From positions 1 to 23,021 of the forward strand of contig DATFOC010000005.1 in the NCBI GenBank assembly GCA_035265935.1: a stretch of 23,021 bases of DNA, read 5' to 3'. The translations under genes and the position numbers were made by a program. This DNA is from JACDAN01 sp035265935 (lineage in GTDB: Bacteria; Actinomycetota; Thermoleophilia; Gaiellales; Gaiellaceae). The notes beneath the pieces are model-generated. The model made no database searches, was not told where the DNA came from, and saw only the letters and a list, made by a program, of their open reading frames with translations. Each line of letters begins with the position of its first letter. Position 1 is the first letter of the stretch. Positions 1 through 9,944 of the stretch are shown here, piece after piece.

Positions 1-136
1 CGCCCTCCGGGAGCGACTTGAAGCCCTCGCCGGCGATGCTGCTGTGATGCACGAACAGGTCCTTAGCGCCTTCATCGGGAGTGATGAAGCCGTAGCCCTT
101 GCTGTCGTTGAACCACTTGACGGTTCCGTTTGCCAT
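1..136 (-). CDS. Cold-shock protein, CspA family (partial, 3' end outside window)
   Basis: The 45 visible residues begin MANGTVKWFNDSKGYGFI and continue to DLFVHHSSI. These are the RNP1 (KGYGFI) and RNP2 (LFVHHS) RNA-binding motifs of the cold-shock domain. Family members are about 67 residues, so roughly the last third lies beyond the left edge. Proteins of this family bind single-stranded nucleic acid and act as RNA chaperones in the cytoplasm. The start is the ATG at 136-134, preceded by a strong AGGAGG at 150-145 with an 8-nt T-rich spacer. The leader contains an inverted repeat just upstream of this site. Identity is certain at family level; which paralogue it is cannot be told. Confidence 0.95.
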   Translation of the reverse strand, partial: MANGTVKWFNDSKGYGFITPDEGAKDLFVHHSSIAGEGFKSLPEG

Positions 137-225
137 AAAAAACACCTCCTTCACCGTTCACGAACGGGTGAGGAAGGCGCCGAAGCGCAAACCGAACTCG
201 CTCTGCTCTTGGAGTCAAGGTAGCA
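137..225 (-). promoter_or_regulatory. csp 5' leader: extended -10, hairpin and strong SD
   Basis: Reading leftward, an extended -10-like TGC-TACCTT lies at 225-217, which would give a leader of about 70 nt. A short inverted repeat (152-159 CACCGTTC against 162-170 GAACGGGTG, core CCGTTC-GT-GAACGG) sits 1 nt upstream of the AGGAGG at 150-145. Long structured leaders are known for cspA-type genes. The -10 assignment is a guess from a short motif with no clear -35. The hairpin could equally be a protein-binding operator. Confidence 0.35.
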
Positions 226-337
226 GGTGCGAGTCAGATCGGCCCCGCGCGGGCCGGGTCCGAGCGTCGCTAAGGTCGTCGTCCAGGCTGGAAAGCCTCC
301 GCCGGCATCCGCAGGAGTACGCTGAGACGCGTAGCTG

Positions 338-658
338 ATGTCGAAAGACTGGAACAGGGCCTCGTTCGAGGCCAACACGCGGCCCATCCACGTCGAACGC
401 GACATCACCTCTGCGGATCTCGTCGTACCGAGTAATGGCGGCCTGCTCGTACTCACACTGGGCTGCATCGCCTGTGGCCTCGGGCTTGCGTTCCTCTTCG
501 TCTTCTGGCCGCTCATGCTCGTCGCCTTGCTCGACATCGGAGTGGGTCGTTGGATCGTTCCGGCCGTGCTGGCCAGCGGAGTCGTCTTCGCCGCCTGGCT
601 CCTCGTCTGGGAGCTGCGGGTTCGCCGCGACGTCGCGGACGAGCTGCTCGGTAACTAA
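338..658 (+). CDS. Small membrane protein, two predicted TM helices
   Basis: This 106-residue protein has a polar N-terminus (residues 1-32), a long hydrophobic stretch at about 33-66 and a second at about 71-92. It ends in a charged tail (RVRRDVADELLGN), which suggests a small integral membrane protein. I do not recognise a family. No good Shine-Dalgarno is visible before the ATG; a TACGCT at 318-323 could be a -10. The gene is convergent with the leftward operon that ends at 677, 18 nt away. The hydrophobic pattern and clean stop support a real gene, but the lack of a ribosome-binding site and the isolated position keep confidence moderate. Confidence 0.5.
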   Translation: MSKDWNRASFEANTRPIHVERDITSADLVVPSNGGLLVLTLGCIACGLGLAFLFVFWPLMLVALLDIGVGRWIVPAVLASGVVFAAWLLVWELRVRRDVADELLGN

Positions 659-676
659 AGCGTCGAGGCTCGTCGG

Positions 677-1123
677 CTACCTGATCGTGGCGAGCGCCTC
701 CTCGAAATGCTCGAGGCCCTCCGCATCGCTCATCGCGGCTCCGGCCTCGCGAGCGGCCCTCTCGTAACGCTCGGCCTCGTCCTCGGCGCCGCCCACCAGG
801 TGCGCCCGAGCGAGCGCTTCGTAGGCGAACGGGAGGTCGAACTCGTCCATGTTCTCGGGATTCGCCTCGACGATCGCCCGGCAGCGCTCCGCGTGGTGGA
901 GTGCCGGCTCGGCCCGTCCGAGCACCGCATAGGCCCGGGAACACAGCCATTCGCCGCGCGCACGGTTCTTGGGCTCGCATTCGGGTGACTGCAACCAGTG
1001 GTAGGTCGAAGCGTGCGCCTGATGCAACAGCTCGTCGTCCTCCTCGGGGGCCCGCTCCTTCTCGAGCAGCCGCCACGCGTCGTTGTAGAGGTCGACGCCG
1101 AGCTGCCGGTGGTCTAACTCCAC
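677..1123 (-). CDS. Alpha-helical TPR-like hypothetical protein
   Basis: The 148-residue protein is almost wholly helical, with TPR/SEL-like helix pairs. Examples are the segments around residues 28-45 (LLHQAHASTYHWLQ), 57-75 (GEWLCSRAYAVLGRAEPAL) and 97-120 (LPFAYEALARAHLVGGAEDEA). The A-x3-L/G-x2-A spacing is typical of tetratricopeptide-like repeats, which usually mediate protein-protein contacts. The start is GTG at 1123, overlapping the end of the cupin gene by 10 nt. This makes it the last gene of the M24-acs-cupin operon. The C-terminus (EGLEHFEEALATIR) is acidic and helical. No catalytic motif is seen, so function is unknown. Confidence 0.75.
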   Translation of the reverse strand: MELDHRQLGVDLYNDAWRLLEKERAPEEDDELLHQAHASTYHWLQSPECEPKNRARGEWLCSRAYAVLGRAEPALHHAERCRAIVEANPENMDEFDLPFAYEALARAHLVGGAEDEAERYERAAREAGAAMSDAEGLEHFEEALATIR

Positions 1124-1500
1124 CAGCCCTGGACGATCTCGCCGCGGTCCTCGGCGTGCCGCGGCCCGAAGGCGAGGATCTCGAGGCCCTCGTCGCCGGC
1201 CTCGAACTGGCGCATGACGCCCGGGGCGACCCGCACCGCCTCCCGCGGATGCAGCTCAAGGATGTCGTCGTCCAGCTTCACTCGCCCCGAGCCCGAGACG
1301 ACGAAGTAGATCTCCTCCGCGGCCTCGTGGCGATGCCCGAACGGCGCTCGCTTGCCCGGCTTGAAGCGATGGAGGCTGAAGCCCGTCGTCTCCGCCTCGA
1401 GCGGCCCGTGCGCGAAACGCGTCTCGTGCGTCTCACCCATGCCGAACTTCTCGGCCGCATCCTCCACGTCCAGCACGCTCATGTGCGTGTATCCGCCCAT
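1114..1500 (-). CDS. Cupin-domain protein
   Basis: A single-domain cupin of 128 residues. Cupin motif 1 is visible as FGHRHEAAEEIYFVVSG (about residues 54-70), with metal-ligand-type His, His and Glu. Motif 2 (about 83-104, HPREAVRVAPGVMRQFEAG) lacks the usual second conserved His in the PxGxxH position, so metal binding may be altered. The ATG at 1500 directly follows the acs stop codon (TAG-ATG). It uses the GGAGG at 1510-1506 inside the acs 3' end with 5-nt spacing, which favours it over the internal Met at residue 7. Small cupins are often sugar- or metabolite-binding or isomerase-like; the substrate is unknown. Its tight coupling to acs suggests co-expression with acetate activation. Confidence 0.85.
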   Translation of the reverse strand: MGGYTHMSVLDVEDAAEKFGMGETHETRFAHGPLEAETTGFSLHRFKPGKRAPFGHRHEAAEEIYFVVSGSGRVKLDDDILELHPREAVRVAPGVMRQFEAGDEGLEILAFGPRHAEDRGEIVQGWWS

Positions 1501-3464
<1,964 letters not shown>

Positions 3465-3465
<1 letters not shown>

Positions 3466-4592
3466 TACGGCGTCAGATCGTACGGGTAGTGCGTCAGGTT
3501 CTCGTTGCCGTCCTCCGTGACCAGCACGAGATCCTCGAGGCGGCAGCCGCCGAACTCCGGTTCGTAGAGCCCCGGCTCGAGCGTGATCACATCGCCGGCC
3601 TCGACAGTGCCGGGGTCACGGGAGAGCCACGGAGCCTCGTGGACCTCGAGCCCGACGCCGTGGCCGAGCCCGTGGTAGAAGCCGCGGTCGAGCACCTCGC
3701 CCTCCTGCTTCGAGAGCTGTGTCGGGTAGCCCGCCTCGTGGAAGACGTCGCACACGCGCTCAAAGACGTCGCGTCCGGCGGCGCCGGCCTTGACGTCCTC
3801 GAGCGACCTGTCGAGCGCCGCCTTGACGAGCCGGTGGTACTCGACGAGCTTCTCCGAGGGCTCGCCGATACAGAACGTGCGGGTCATGTCGGCGTAGCAG
3901 CCGGACTCGCGGTCGCGCGGGAAGAGGTCGAGCACGATCGGCTCGCCGGCCGCGATCGGGCCGGAGCCGAAGTCGTGGCCGAGCGCCGTCTGCGGGCCGC
4001 GCGCGACGATCATCTCGTCGGCGACGAGGCCATGCGCGTTGAAGACGTCGGTGATCCGCGCCTTGACGAGCTCGCAGGTCAGCGTCTCTCCGTCGACGGT
4101 CAGCTGACCGTTGGACGGCTCGGCGCGACGGAAGAGGTCGCGCGCGGCGTCCATCGCCGCTTCGGTGCCTCGCTGCGCCTTGCGGATCCCGGCGATCTCG
4201 GTCTCGTTCTTGGCGCGGCGGCGCTTGTTGAAGAACGCGCGGTCCGGAGTGATCTGCACGCCGTTCTCTCGCAGCGCGTCCGCGAGCTCAAGTGGGAACG
4301 TATGCGGGACGATCGCGTCCTTGACGTCGAGTCCTTCGACGGCCTGGACGATCAGCTTCAGGAGCTGCTCCTCCCTCGGCCCCTTGCCGACGAGCTCGTC
4401 CCAGCCGAAGGCCTCGAGCGGGTGCGCCTCGACGCCGGCCTCCTTCATCCGGTCGATCTCGAAGGACGTGATCACGACGTGTTTGGTGCCGTTCTTCTCC
4501 ACGTAGAGGAACGGGTCGGGCGCGGGTACGGGAACCTCGTGCCGGAGCTCGGGCCCGTGCATGTTGTCTGAGTAAATGAGGACGTCAGCCAT
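3465..4592 (-). CDS. M24 family metallopeptidase (Xaa-Pro aminopeptidase-like)
   Basis: The 375-residue protein has an N-terminal creatinase-like domain (about 1-125) and a C-terminal pita-bread M24 domain. All five dimetal ligands of the family are present: Asp222 (VLDLFPR), Asp235 (YADMTR), His311 (GLGHGVGLEVHE), Glu339 (LEPGLYE) and Glu353 (RLEDLV). Such enzymes remove N-terminal residues preceding proline, acting on peptides in the cytoplasm; related members are prolidases, and sequence alone does not separate the two. No signal peptide is seen. It heads the operon with acs, cupin and the helical protein. The ATG at 4592 has no SD but lies 6 nt after a TAGGAT -10 element, suggesting leaderless translation. 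Confidence 0.92.
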
Positions 4593-4598
4593 GTGCGG

Positions 4599-4624
4599 AT
4601 CCTATATCGGCGTCCGAATAGACT
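4599..4624. promoter_or_regulatory. Divergent leaderless promoter pair
   Basis: Within the 40 nt separating the M24 gene (leftward, ATG 4592) and the amidohydrolase (rightward, GTG 4633) there are two back-to-back TANNNT -10 boxes. TAGGAT at 4604-4599 on the minus strand ends 6 nt before the ATG. TAGACT at 4619-4624 on the plus strand ends 8 nt before the GTG. Neither start has an SD and neither box has a good -35, a pattern common for actinobacterial leaderless promoters. Because the gap is so short, each promoter's -35 region overlaps the other promoter. The motifs are seen; promoter activity is inferred. Confidence 0.45.
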
Positions 4625-4632
4625 GAGCGCTC

Positions 4633-5787
4633 GTGGAAGCGGCATTCTCGCGCGCCCAGGCGCTGATCTCGAGCTACGACGAGGAACTGCGGCGGCTGCT
4701 GCCGGAAGCAGCCGAGATCTTCGACGCGCACCTGCATCTGGGCCACGACATCGACGGCTTCAGCGGCCAGTACGAGGAGCTCGAGCGGATCATGGACTCC
4801 TACGGCATCTCGCGGGCGTTCATGTTCTGCATGGACGAGCCTGACCGCGAGCCGGCGTTTCGGGCGCCCAACGACCGGACCCTGCGTGACGCCGAGCGTT
4901 CGAACGGCCGGCTGGTTCCGTTCGTCCGCCTCGACCTGACCGCCGAGGGACCGACCGACGAGGCCGTCCGTTGCCTCGACCGCGGCGCGCGCGGGATCAA
5001 GCTCCATCCCAGGGCGCAGCGCTTCGCGCTGAACGACGAGCGGCTCGTGCCCGTGTTCGAGCTCGCCGCCGAGCGACGGGTTCCGATCCTGATCCACGGG
5101 GGGCGCGGCTTGCCTCCGATCGCCGACCATCTCCACCGGCTCGTCGAGACGTACCCCGACGCTCAGCTGATCATCGCCCACGCCGGCATCGCGGACATGG
5201 CCGCGCTGGCCGGGCACTTCGCGGGGCACAGGGGCGTCTTCTTCGACACCTCGGTGTGGAGCCCGGTCGACCTCCTCGACTTCTTCCACCAGGTCCCGCC
5301 CGAGCAGATCCTCTACGCCTCGGACTACCCCTACGGACGCCAGCCCCAGTCGCTGACGATCGCGCTCCGCACGGCGATCACCGCCGGATTGAACGAGGAA
5401 CAGCTCCGCGACATGCTCGCGGGCAACGCCAACCGGATCGCCGACGGCGAGGAGCCGCTGGAGCCGTCGGCGCCGCGCGGCCGGGACGAGTTCCGGCAGT
5501 CGATGGCGCTGGCTCGGGTCCACCAGTACCTCTCGATGGCGACGCCGCTCCTCTGGACGGGCCAGGCGGACACCATCGGCGTCCTGGGCCTGGCGATGAA
5601 CGCCTGCCATGAGCGCAACGGTTACGTCGAGGAGCTCGACCGGATCAAGGAGCTGCTGTCGGCGGCGCAGGACCTTTGGCGTGCGCTGCCCGAGATCGAC
5701 GAAGAGGGCGAGCGGGTCTCGACGAGGCGCTCTGTCTTCGCGCTCGTCCACCTCGCGGACATCATCGCGGTGACGCCGGGTGCCTGA
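4633..5787 (+). CDS. Amidohydrolase-family (amidohydrolase 2) protein with C-terminal extension
   Basis: The first 270 residues form an amidohydrolase TIM barrel. Metal-site residues are visible as DAHLHLG (His33, His35), IKLHP (His125), LIHGG (His155), IAHAG (His183) and ASDYPYG (Asp231). Family members hydrolyse or decarboxylate cyclic or aromatic substrates in the cytoplasm. The remaining residues (about 273-384) form a helix-rich extension I cannot assign. The GTG start is 8 nt after a TAGACT box, with no SD. The gene overlaps the iron-sulfur subunit of the molybdenum hydroxylase by 8 nt, which suggests that the two enzymes act in one catabolic route. The substrate is not determinable. 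Confidence 0.85.
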   Translation: MEAAFSRAQALISSYDEELRRLLPEAAEIFDAHLHLGHDIDGFSGQYEELERIMDSYGISRAFMFCMDEPDREPAFRAPNDRTLRDAERSNGRLVPFVRLDLTAEGPTDEAVRCLDRGARGIKLHPRAQRFALNDERLVPVFELAAERRVPILIHGGRGLPPIADHLHRLVETYPDAQLIIAHAGIADMAALAGHFAGHRGVFFDTSVWSPVDLLDFFHQVPPEQILYASDYPYGRQPQSLTIALRTAITAGLNEEQLRDMLAGNANRIADGEEPLEPSAPRGRDEFRQSMALARVHQYLSMATPLLWTGQADTIGVLGLAMNACHERNGYVEELDRIKELLSAAQDLWRALPEIDEEGERVSTRRSVFALVHLADIIAVTPGA

Positions 5788-6214
5788 GGTTCGCGTGAAC
5801 GGCGGGGCTTACGAGGTGGACGCGCCGATCGGGCGCTCGCTCGCGGACTGGCTGCGCGAGGAGGTCGGCCTGACCGGCACGAAGATCGCCTGCAACGAGG
5901 GTCATTGCGGCGCGTGCACGGTCCAAGTGGACGGCGTCCCGGTGCTCTCGTGCATCACGCTCGTCCACCGGGTCGACGGCGAGGTGACCACGATCGAGGG
6001 CCTTCGCGAGCATCCGATGGTGGACGCGTTCGTCCGGGCCGACGCGCTTCAGTGCGGCTTCTGCACGCCCGGGCAGATCGTCTCGGCGACGGCGCTGGTC
6101 GCAGGGAACCCGACGCCGACGCCGGAGGAGGTTCGCCACGCGATGGCTGGGAACCTCTGCCGATGCGGCACGTACCCGAAGATCGAGGAGGCAATCGCAT
6201 CGTGGCAAGGCTGA
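5780..6214 (+). CDS. Molybdenum hydroxylase, [2Fe-2S] small subunit
   Basis: A 144-residue protein of the xanthine dehydrogenase/aldehyde oxidase small-subunit family, of typical length. The N-terminal plant-type ferredoxin domain binds one [2Fe-2S] cluster through Cys38, Cys43, Cys46 and Cys58 (ACNEGHCGACTV...SC). The C-terminal four-helix domain binds the second through Cys92, Cys95, Cys127 and Cys129 (QCGFCTPG...CRCG). It relays electrons from the Mo site to FAD. No Tat signal is present, unlike periplasmic PaoA. The GTG start lies inside the end of the amidohydrolase gene, and its 3' end overlaps the large-subunit start by 13 nt. Confidence 0.95.
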   Translation: MPEVRVNGGAYEVDAPIGRSLADWLREEVGLTGTKIACNEGHCGACTVQVDGVPVLSCITLVHRVDGEVTTIEGLREHPMVDAFVRADALQCGFCTPGQIVSATALVAGNPTPTPEEVRHAMAGNLCRCGTYPKIEEAIASWQG

Positions 6215-8457
6215 TCAAGACCGAAAAGGAGGTCGAGGGCCGCTACACCGACCAGTGGGTGGTCGTGGACGAGGACGCGCTCGAGCAGTGGCCGGCAGGG
6301 CCGCGAGACACCGTCGGGCGTCCCGCGCCGAGGCAGGACGGGTACCAGCGGGCACGCGGCGAGGCGCAGTACACCGCCGACATCCAGCTGCCCGGCATGC
6401 TGTACGCCGCGATCCTCCGCAGCCCGTTTGCACGGGCGCGGATCCGGGAGATCGACCTGCGGATGGCGGAGAAGGCACCCGGCGTACGTGCCGTCCTCGG
6501 ACCCGACACGAGTCCCCTGACCGACGAGCCGGCCTACCAAGGCGCTCCGGTCGCGGCCGTCGCTGCCGACACCGACGAGCAGGCCCGCGCCGCGATGCGC
6601 CTTATCGAGGTCGAGTGGGAGGAGCTCGAGCCACTGCTGGACCCGGACGAGGCGGTTCGACGCAACGAGCTGGTCGAAGAGCCCAACCACCACGAGCGGG
6701 GCGATATCGAGCGGGGCCTCGCCGAAGCCGACGTGGTCGTGGAAGCCGAGTACCGCACGCAGAGCGTGCTTCACAACTCGATGGAAACCCACCAGTCGAT
6801 CTGCCAATGGGAGGGCGACGACCACCTCACGGTCTACATCTCGACGCAGTTCGTCTGGGGCGTCCGCGAGCGAGTCGCCAAACACTTTGGCCTTCCGGGG
6901 GATCACGTGCGGGTCGTCTGCCGGTTCATGGGCGGCGGCTTCGGCTCCAAGAACGGCCCCGGCGACTACACCTTCGTCGGAGCCGAGCTGGCGCGGAAGA
7001 CCGGCCGGCCGGTCAAGGCCGTGCTGACCCGGCGCGAGGAGAATCTCGACGCCGGCAATCGCAATGCGACGATCCAGCGGCTCCGAATCGGTGCCCGGTC
7101 CGACGGGACGCTCACCGTGCTCGACGGTGAGTTCGTCAACTCGACCGGCTGGGACGGCTGGCTCGCCTCGACCGGCGGGCCGATGCGAATGCTCTACGCG
7201 TGCGAGAACGTCCGGACCGTCGAATACGCGGCGAGGCTGAACACCCCGCCGATGCTCGCCTTCCGCGCGCCCGGCTTCGTTGAGGGGACGTTCGGCCTCG
7301 AGTGCCTGATGGACGGGCTCGCCGCCGAGCTCGACCTCGATCCCCTGGAGCTCCGCCGGCGCAACTACGCGCAGCACGACGCGATGGACGAGCGGCCGTT
7401 CTCGTCCAAGAACCTTATGGAGTGCTACAAACGCGCCGAGCCACACTGGGCGCGGCGCGACGCGATCCGCCGGAGCTCGGACGGGACCTGGAAGCGCGGC
7501 GTAGGACTGGCGAGCCAACTCTGGTACGGGGGCGGCGGCCCGCCGTCGTACGCCTGGGTCCGGGTAGGCGCCGACGCCCGAGTCACGGTCGTCACCGCGA
7601 TGCAGGACATCGGCACCGGCAGCGCGACCGCCATGGCCCAGATCGCCGCGGAAGAGCTCGGTTTGCCCATCGACCACGTGGAGGTCTCCCTCGGCGACAC
7701 GGCGCGAGGCCCGTACGCGACGATCTCCGCCGGCTCGTCGACGATTCCCTCGATGGGGCCGGCCGTTCGCTCCGCGGCCGCCGACGCCGCCCACCAGATC
7801 ATCGAGATCGCAGCCCAGCGCCACGACCGTGAGGAGCGTTCACTGTCCCTGAAGGGCGGCCGGATCGTCTGCTCCGACGGCGGGTCGTGGCCCCTCGAGG
7901 AGATCACCTGTCTACTCGAGTCCGGGCAGATCCTCGGCCACGGCTCGCGTGGCCCGAATCCGGCGGGCATGCGGATCCTGACCTTCGGAGTTCAGGTTGC
8001 CGAGGTCGCCGTCGACGTGGAGACGGGCGAGGTGCGTGTCGACAAGATCGCCGCGATCCACGACGTCGGCCGCGTCATCAACCCGCTCGGTGCCTCGAGT
8101 CAGGTCGAGGGCGGGATCATCCAGGGGCTGGGCCACACCCTCTCCGAGGAGCGGCTGATCGATCCAGCGACCGGGACGATTCTGACCCAGACGCTCGATG
8201 CCTACAAGCTTCCGACGATCGCTGACGTCCCAGAGATCGTGACCGATCTCGTGGACGAGCCGGACACGCATCTCACGAACCTCGGCAGCAAGGGTCTCGG
8301 CGAGCCGCCGATCATCCCGACATCGGCCGCGATCGCGAACGCGATCCGCGACGCGACGGGCGCCGACGTCCGCTCGCTGCCAATCAGCCGCGAGGAGATG
8401 CTGCGGGCGTTGCGCGAGGCAAGCGAGCGGGAGCAGGTTGGAGCTCCTGCGACCTGA
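6202..8457 (+). CDS. Molybdenum hydroxylase, molybdopterin-binding large subunit
   Basis: The open frame extends further upstream, but the GTG at 6202 is chosen. It has a GAGGAGG at 6185-6191 (10-nt spacing) and starts just before the small subunit ends, giving 751 residues. That is close to the 700-780 expected. Motifs include RARGEAQYTAD (50-60), MGGGFGSK (243-250) near the Mo cofactor, FRAPGFVEG (354-362), QDIGTGSA (468-475) and GSKGLGEPP (695-703). Glu701 in the last is the base that activates water in this superfamily. The loop of carbon-monoxide dehydrogenases with its Cu-binding cysteine (AYxCSFR-type) is absent, so it belongs with xanthine dehydrogenase/aldehyde oxidase-type enzymes. 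The substrate could be an aldehyde, purine or N-heterocycle. Confidence 0.94.
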   Translation: MARLIKTEKEVEGRYTDQWVVVDEDALEQWPAGPRDTVGRPAPRQDGYQRARGEAQYTADIQLPGMLYAAILRSPFARARIREIDLRMAEKAPGVRAVLGPDTSPLTDEPAYQGAPVAAVAADTDEQARAAMRLIEVEWEELEPLLDPDEAVRRNELVEEPNHHERGDIERGLAEADVVVEAEYRTQSVLHNSMETHQSICQWEGDDHLTVYISTQFVWGVRERVAKHFGLPGDHVRVVCRFMGGGFGSKNGPGDYTFVGAELARKTGRPVKAVLTRREENLDAGNRNATIQRLRIGARSDGTLTVLDGEFVNSTGWDGWLASTGGPMRMLYACENVRTVEYAARLNTPPMLAFRAPGFVEGTFGLECLMDGLAAELDLDPLELRRRNYAQHDAMDERPFSSKNLMECYKRAEPHWARRDAIRRSSDGTWKRGVGLASQLWYGGGGPPSYAWVRVGADARVTVVTAMQDIGTGSATAMAQIAAEELGLPIDHVEVSLGDTARGPYATISAGSSTIPSMGPAVRSAAADAAHQIIEIAAQRHDREERSLSLKGGRIVCSDGGSWPLEEITCLLESGQILGHGSRGPNPAGMRILTFGVQVAEVAVDVETGEVRVDKIAAIHDVGRVINPLGASSQVEGGIIQGLGHTLSEERLIDPATGTILTQTLDAYKLPTIADVPEIVTDLVDEPDTHLTNLGSKGLGEPPIIPTSAAIANAIRDATGADVRSLPISREEMLRALREASEREQVGAPAT

Positions 8458-9283
8458 TTCTCTCGAGGGCGCACGGGCGGCCCTCGCAAACGGCTCCGGC
8501 ACGGCGGCGCTCGCGGGAGGGACTGAGCTCGTGCCGCTCCTCCGCGATCGCATCGTCGACGCGACGACACTCGTCGATGTCCGAGCCGTGGTCTCGCGGG
8601 GGATCGACGGCACGAGAATCGGCGCAGGGACGACGCTCGGCGAGCTCGAAGGGGATCCGCAGGTTCCACGCGCACTTCGGGAGGCCTGCCGGCTTGCCGC
8701 ATCGCCGCAGCTCCGCGCGATGGGCACGATCGGCGGCAACCTCCTCCAGGCCACGCGCTGCTGGTACTGGCGGCTCAAGTACCCCTGTTGGCTGCATGGC
8801 GGCGACCGCTGCTTCGCCCGCGGGGGAGTCCACCGCGAGCACGCCGTCTTTGCGAACACACCCTGCGCGTCGGCGCACCCCTCGGATCCCGCCGCCGCCC
8901 TCCTGGCGCTCGACGCAACGCTGCAAACAGACCGACGCAAGCTGCCGCTCGCGGACCTCTACCGCCTTCCGACGGATGACGACCGCGAGATGACGACACT
9001 CGAGCCCGGCGAGCTGATCCTCGAGCTCGACGTGCCCGCGCCGGAGGCGAGCACCTACCTGAAGGCGATGGACCGCCGTCTGTTCTCCTTCGCGCTCGTC
9101 GGTGTCGCCACGGCGCGCACGTCCGGCGGGACGCGCATCGCGCTGTCGGGCATGGCCCCGATCCCGTGGCTCCTCGACGGCGAGGAGGCGCTCGACACGG
9201 CGACGCCGCTTCCGCAGAACGCCTACAAGCTGGAGATCGCTCGGGCGCTCATTCGGCGTGCGCTCGGCGAGGTCTCCGCGTGA
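8438..9283 (+). CDS. Molybdenum hydroxylase, FAD-binding subunit with Cys-rich (4Fe-4S type) loop
   Basis: A 281-residue FAD subunit of the xanthine dehydrogenase family (CoxM/YagS-like). FAD-binding signatures are ALAGGTELVPLL (24-35) and MGTIGGNLLQ (95-104). Directly after the latter comes a loop carrying Cys108, Cys117, Cys125 and Cys143, followed by HPSDPAAALLALDA (147-160). This arrangement matches the insert that binds a [4Fe-4S] cluster in PaoB/YagS; cluster binding here is inferred from that resemblance. The gene begins at TTG 8438 with a purine-rich GGGAGCAGG just upstream and overlaps the large subunit by 20 nt. It completes the three-subunit enzyme in the order S-L-M. Confidence 0.92.
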   Translation: MELLRPDSLEGARAALANGSGTAALAGGTELVPLLRDRIVDATTLVDVRAVVSRGIDGTRIGAGTTLGELEGDPQVPRALREACRLAASPQLRAMGTIGGNLLQATRCWYWRLKYPCWLHGGDRCFARGGVHREHAVFANTPCASAHPSDPAAALLALDATLQTDRRKLPLADLYRLPTDDDREMTTLEPGELILELDVPAPEASTYLKAMDRRLFSFALVGVATARTSGGTRIALSGMAPIPWLLDGEEALDTATPLPQNAYKLEIARALIRRALGEVSA

Positions 9284-9906
9284 AGCCCGCGTTCCTGGTG
9301 CTCGTCGCCTTGGTGGCGCTCGCCGCGGGCTGCGGCGGGGACGACAACTCGGCGAGCCCCACGGTCGACTCGTGCGACGTCGAGATCCAGGATCCCTCCA
9401 ACGCGCCCGACCTCCAGCCGCTCGATCCCGGCGCGAAGCCGCGGATCGAGTTCGTCACCTCGCACGGGAACTTCACCGTTCAGGTCGACCCCGTCAGCGC
9501 TCCGTGTAACGGGGACTCCATGGTCGACCTGGCCAAGGACGGCTTCTTCGACGGCACGCGATTCCACCGGATCGTGCCCGGCTTCATCATCCAGGGCGGG
9601 GACCCGACCGCCACCGGCAACGGCGGTTCCGGCTACACGACGATCGATGCGCCCAAGCCCGACACGGCCTACACGAAAGGCGTCGTCGCAATGGCGAAGT
9701 CGCAGTTCGAGCAGCCGGGCACCGGGGGAAGCCAGTTCTTCATCGTCACCGCCGACAACGCGAACCTCCCGCCCGACTACGCCGTGGTCGGAAAAGTGGT
9801 CGAGGGGCTCGACGTCGTCGAGAAGATCGGGAAGCTCGGCAATCCGCGCACCGAGGCGCCGACGGAGAAGGTCGTCATCGAGAGCACGACGGTCTCCGAG
9901 AGCTAA
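9280..9906 (+). CDS. Lipoprotein peptidyl-prolyl cis-trans isomerase, cyclophilin type
   Basis: The GTG at 9280 overlaps the FAD-subunit stop (GTGA) and opens a 208-residue protein. Its lipoprotein signal is a Lys near the N-terminus, a hydrophobic stretch, then LAAGC with Cys18 as the lipidation site, followed by a GGDDNS-rich linker. Residues about 60-205 are a cyclophilin domain, with RFHRIVPGFIIQGGDP containing the catalytic Arg, and GGSQFFIVTADN. It would catalyse proline isomerisation on the outer face of the membrane. In-frame sequence upstream of 9280 lies within the FAD gene and is not taken as coding. Its place after a molybdenum enzyme may be incidental operon membership. Confidence 0.92.
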   Translation: MKPAFLVLVALVALAAGCGGDDNSASPTVDSCDVEIQDPSNAPDLQPLDPGAKPRIEFVTSHGNFTVQVDPVSAPCNGDSMVDLAKDGFFDGTRFHRIVPGFIIQGGDPTATGNGGSGYTTIDAPKPDTAYTKGVVAMAKSQFEQPGTGGSQFFIVTADNANLPPDYAVVGKVVEGLDVVEKIGKLGNPRTEAPTEKVVIESTTVSES

Positions 9907-9932
9907 CCCAGCCTGCTGCCGCCGGGTCGAGC

Positions 9933-9938
9933 TACGTT
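9933..9938 (+). promoter_or_regulatory. Candidate leaderless -10 for MocA-like gene
   Basis: TACGTT matches TANNNT and ends 6 nt before the ATG at 9945. No SD precedes that ATG, so this may be an internal leaderless promoter within the run of rightward genes. No convincing -35 is present. Confidence 0.35.
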
Positions 9939-9944
9939 TACGAC

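Noticed and set aside
99..338. 79-residue plus-strand frame at the left edge
   Set aside because: Overlaps the csp start and leader in antisense and has Arg/Ser-rich composition.
4585..5751. 388-residue minus-strand open frame opposite the amidohydrolase
   Set aside because: Antisense shadow; the plus-strand gene has a complete metal site.
6049..7824. Long 591-residue open frame antisense to the molybdenum hydroxylase
   Set aside because: It mirrors the GC-rich third positions of the real gene, is Arg/Gly/Val/Asp-rich, and shows no motif.
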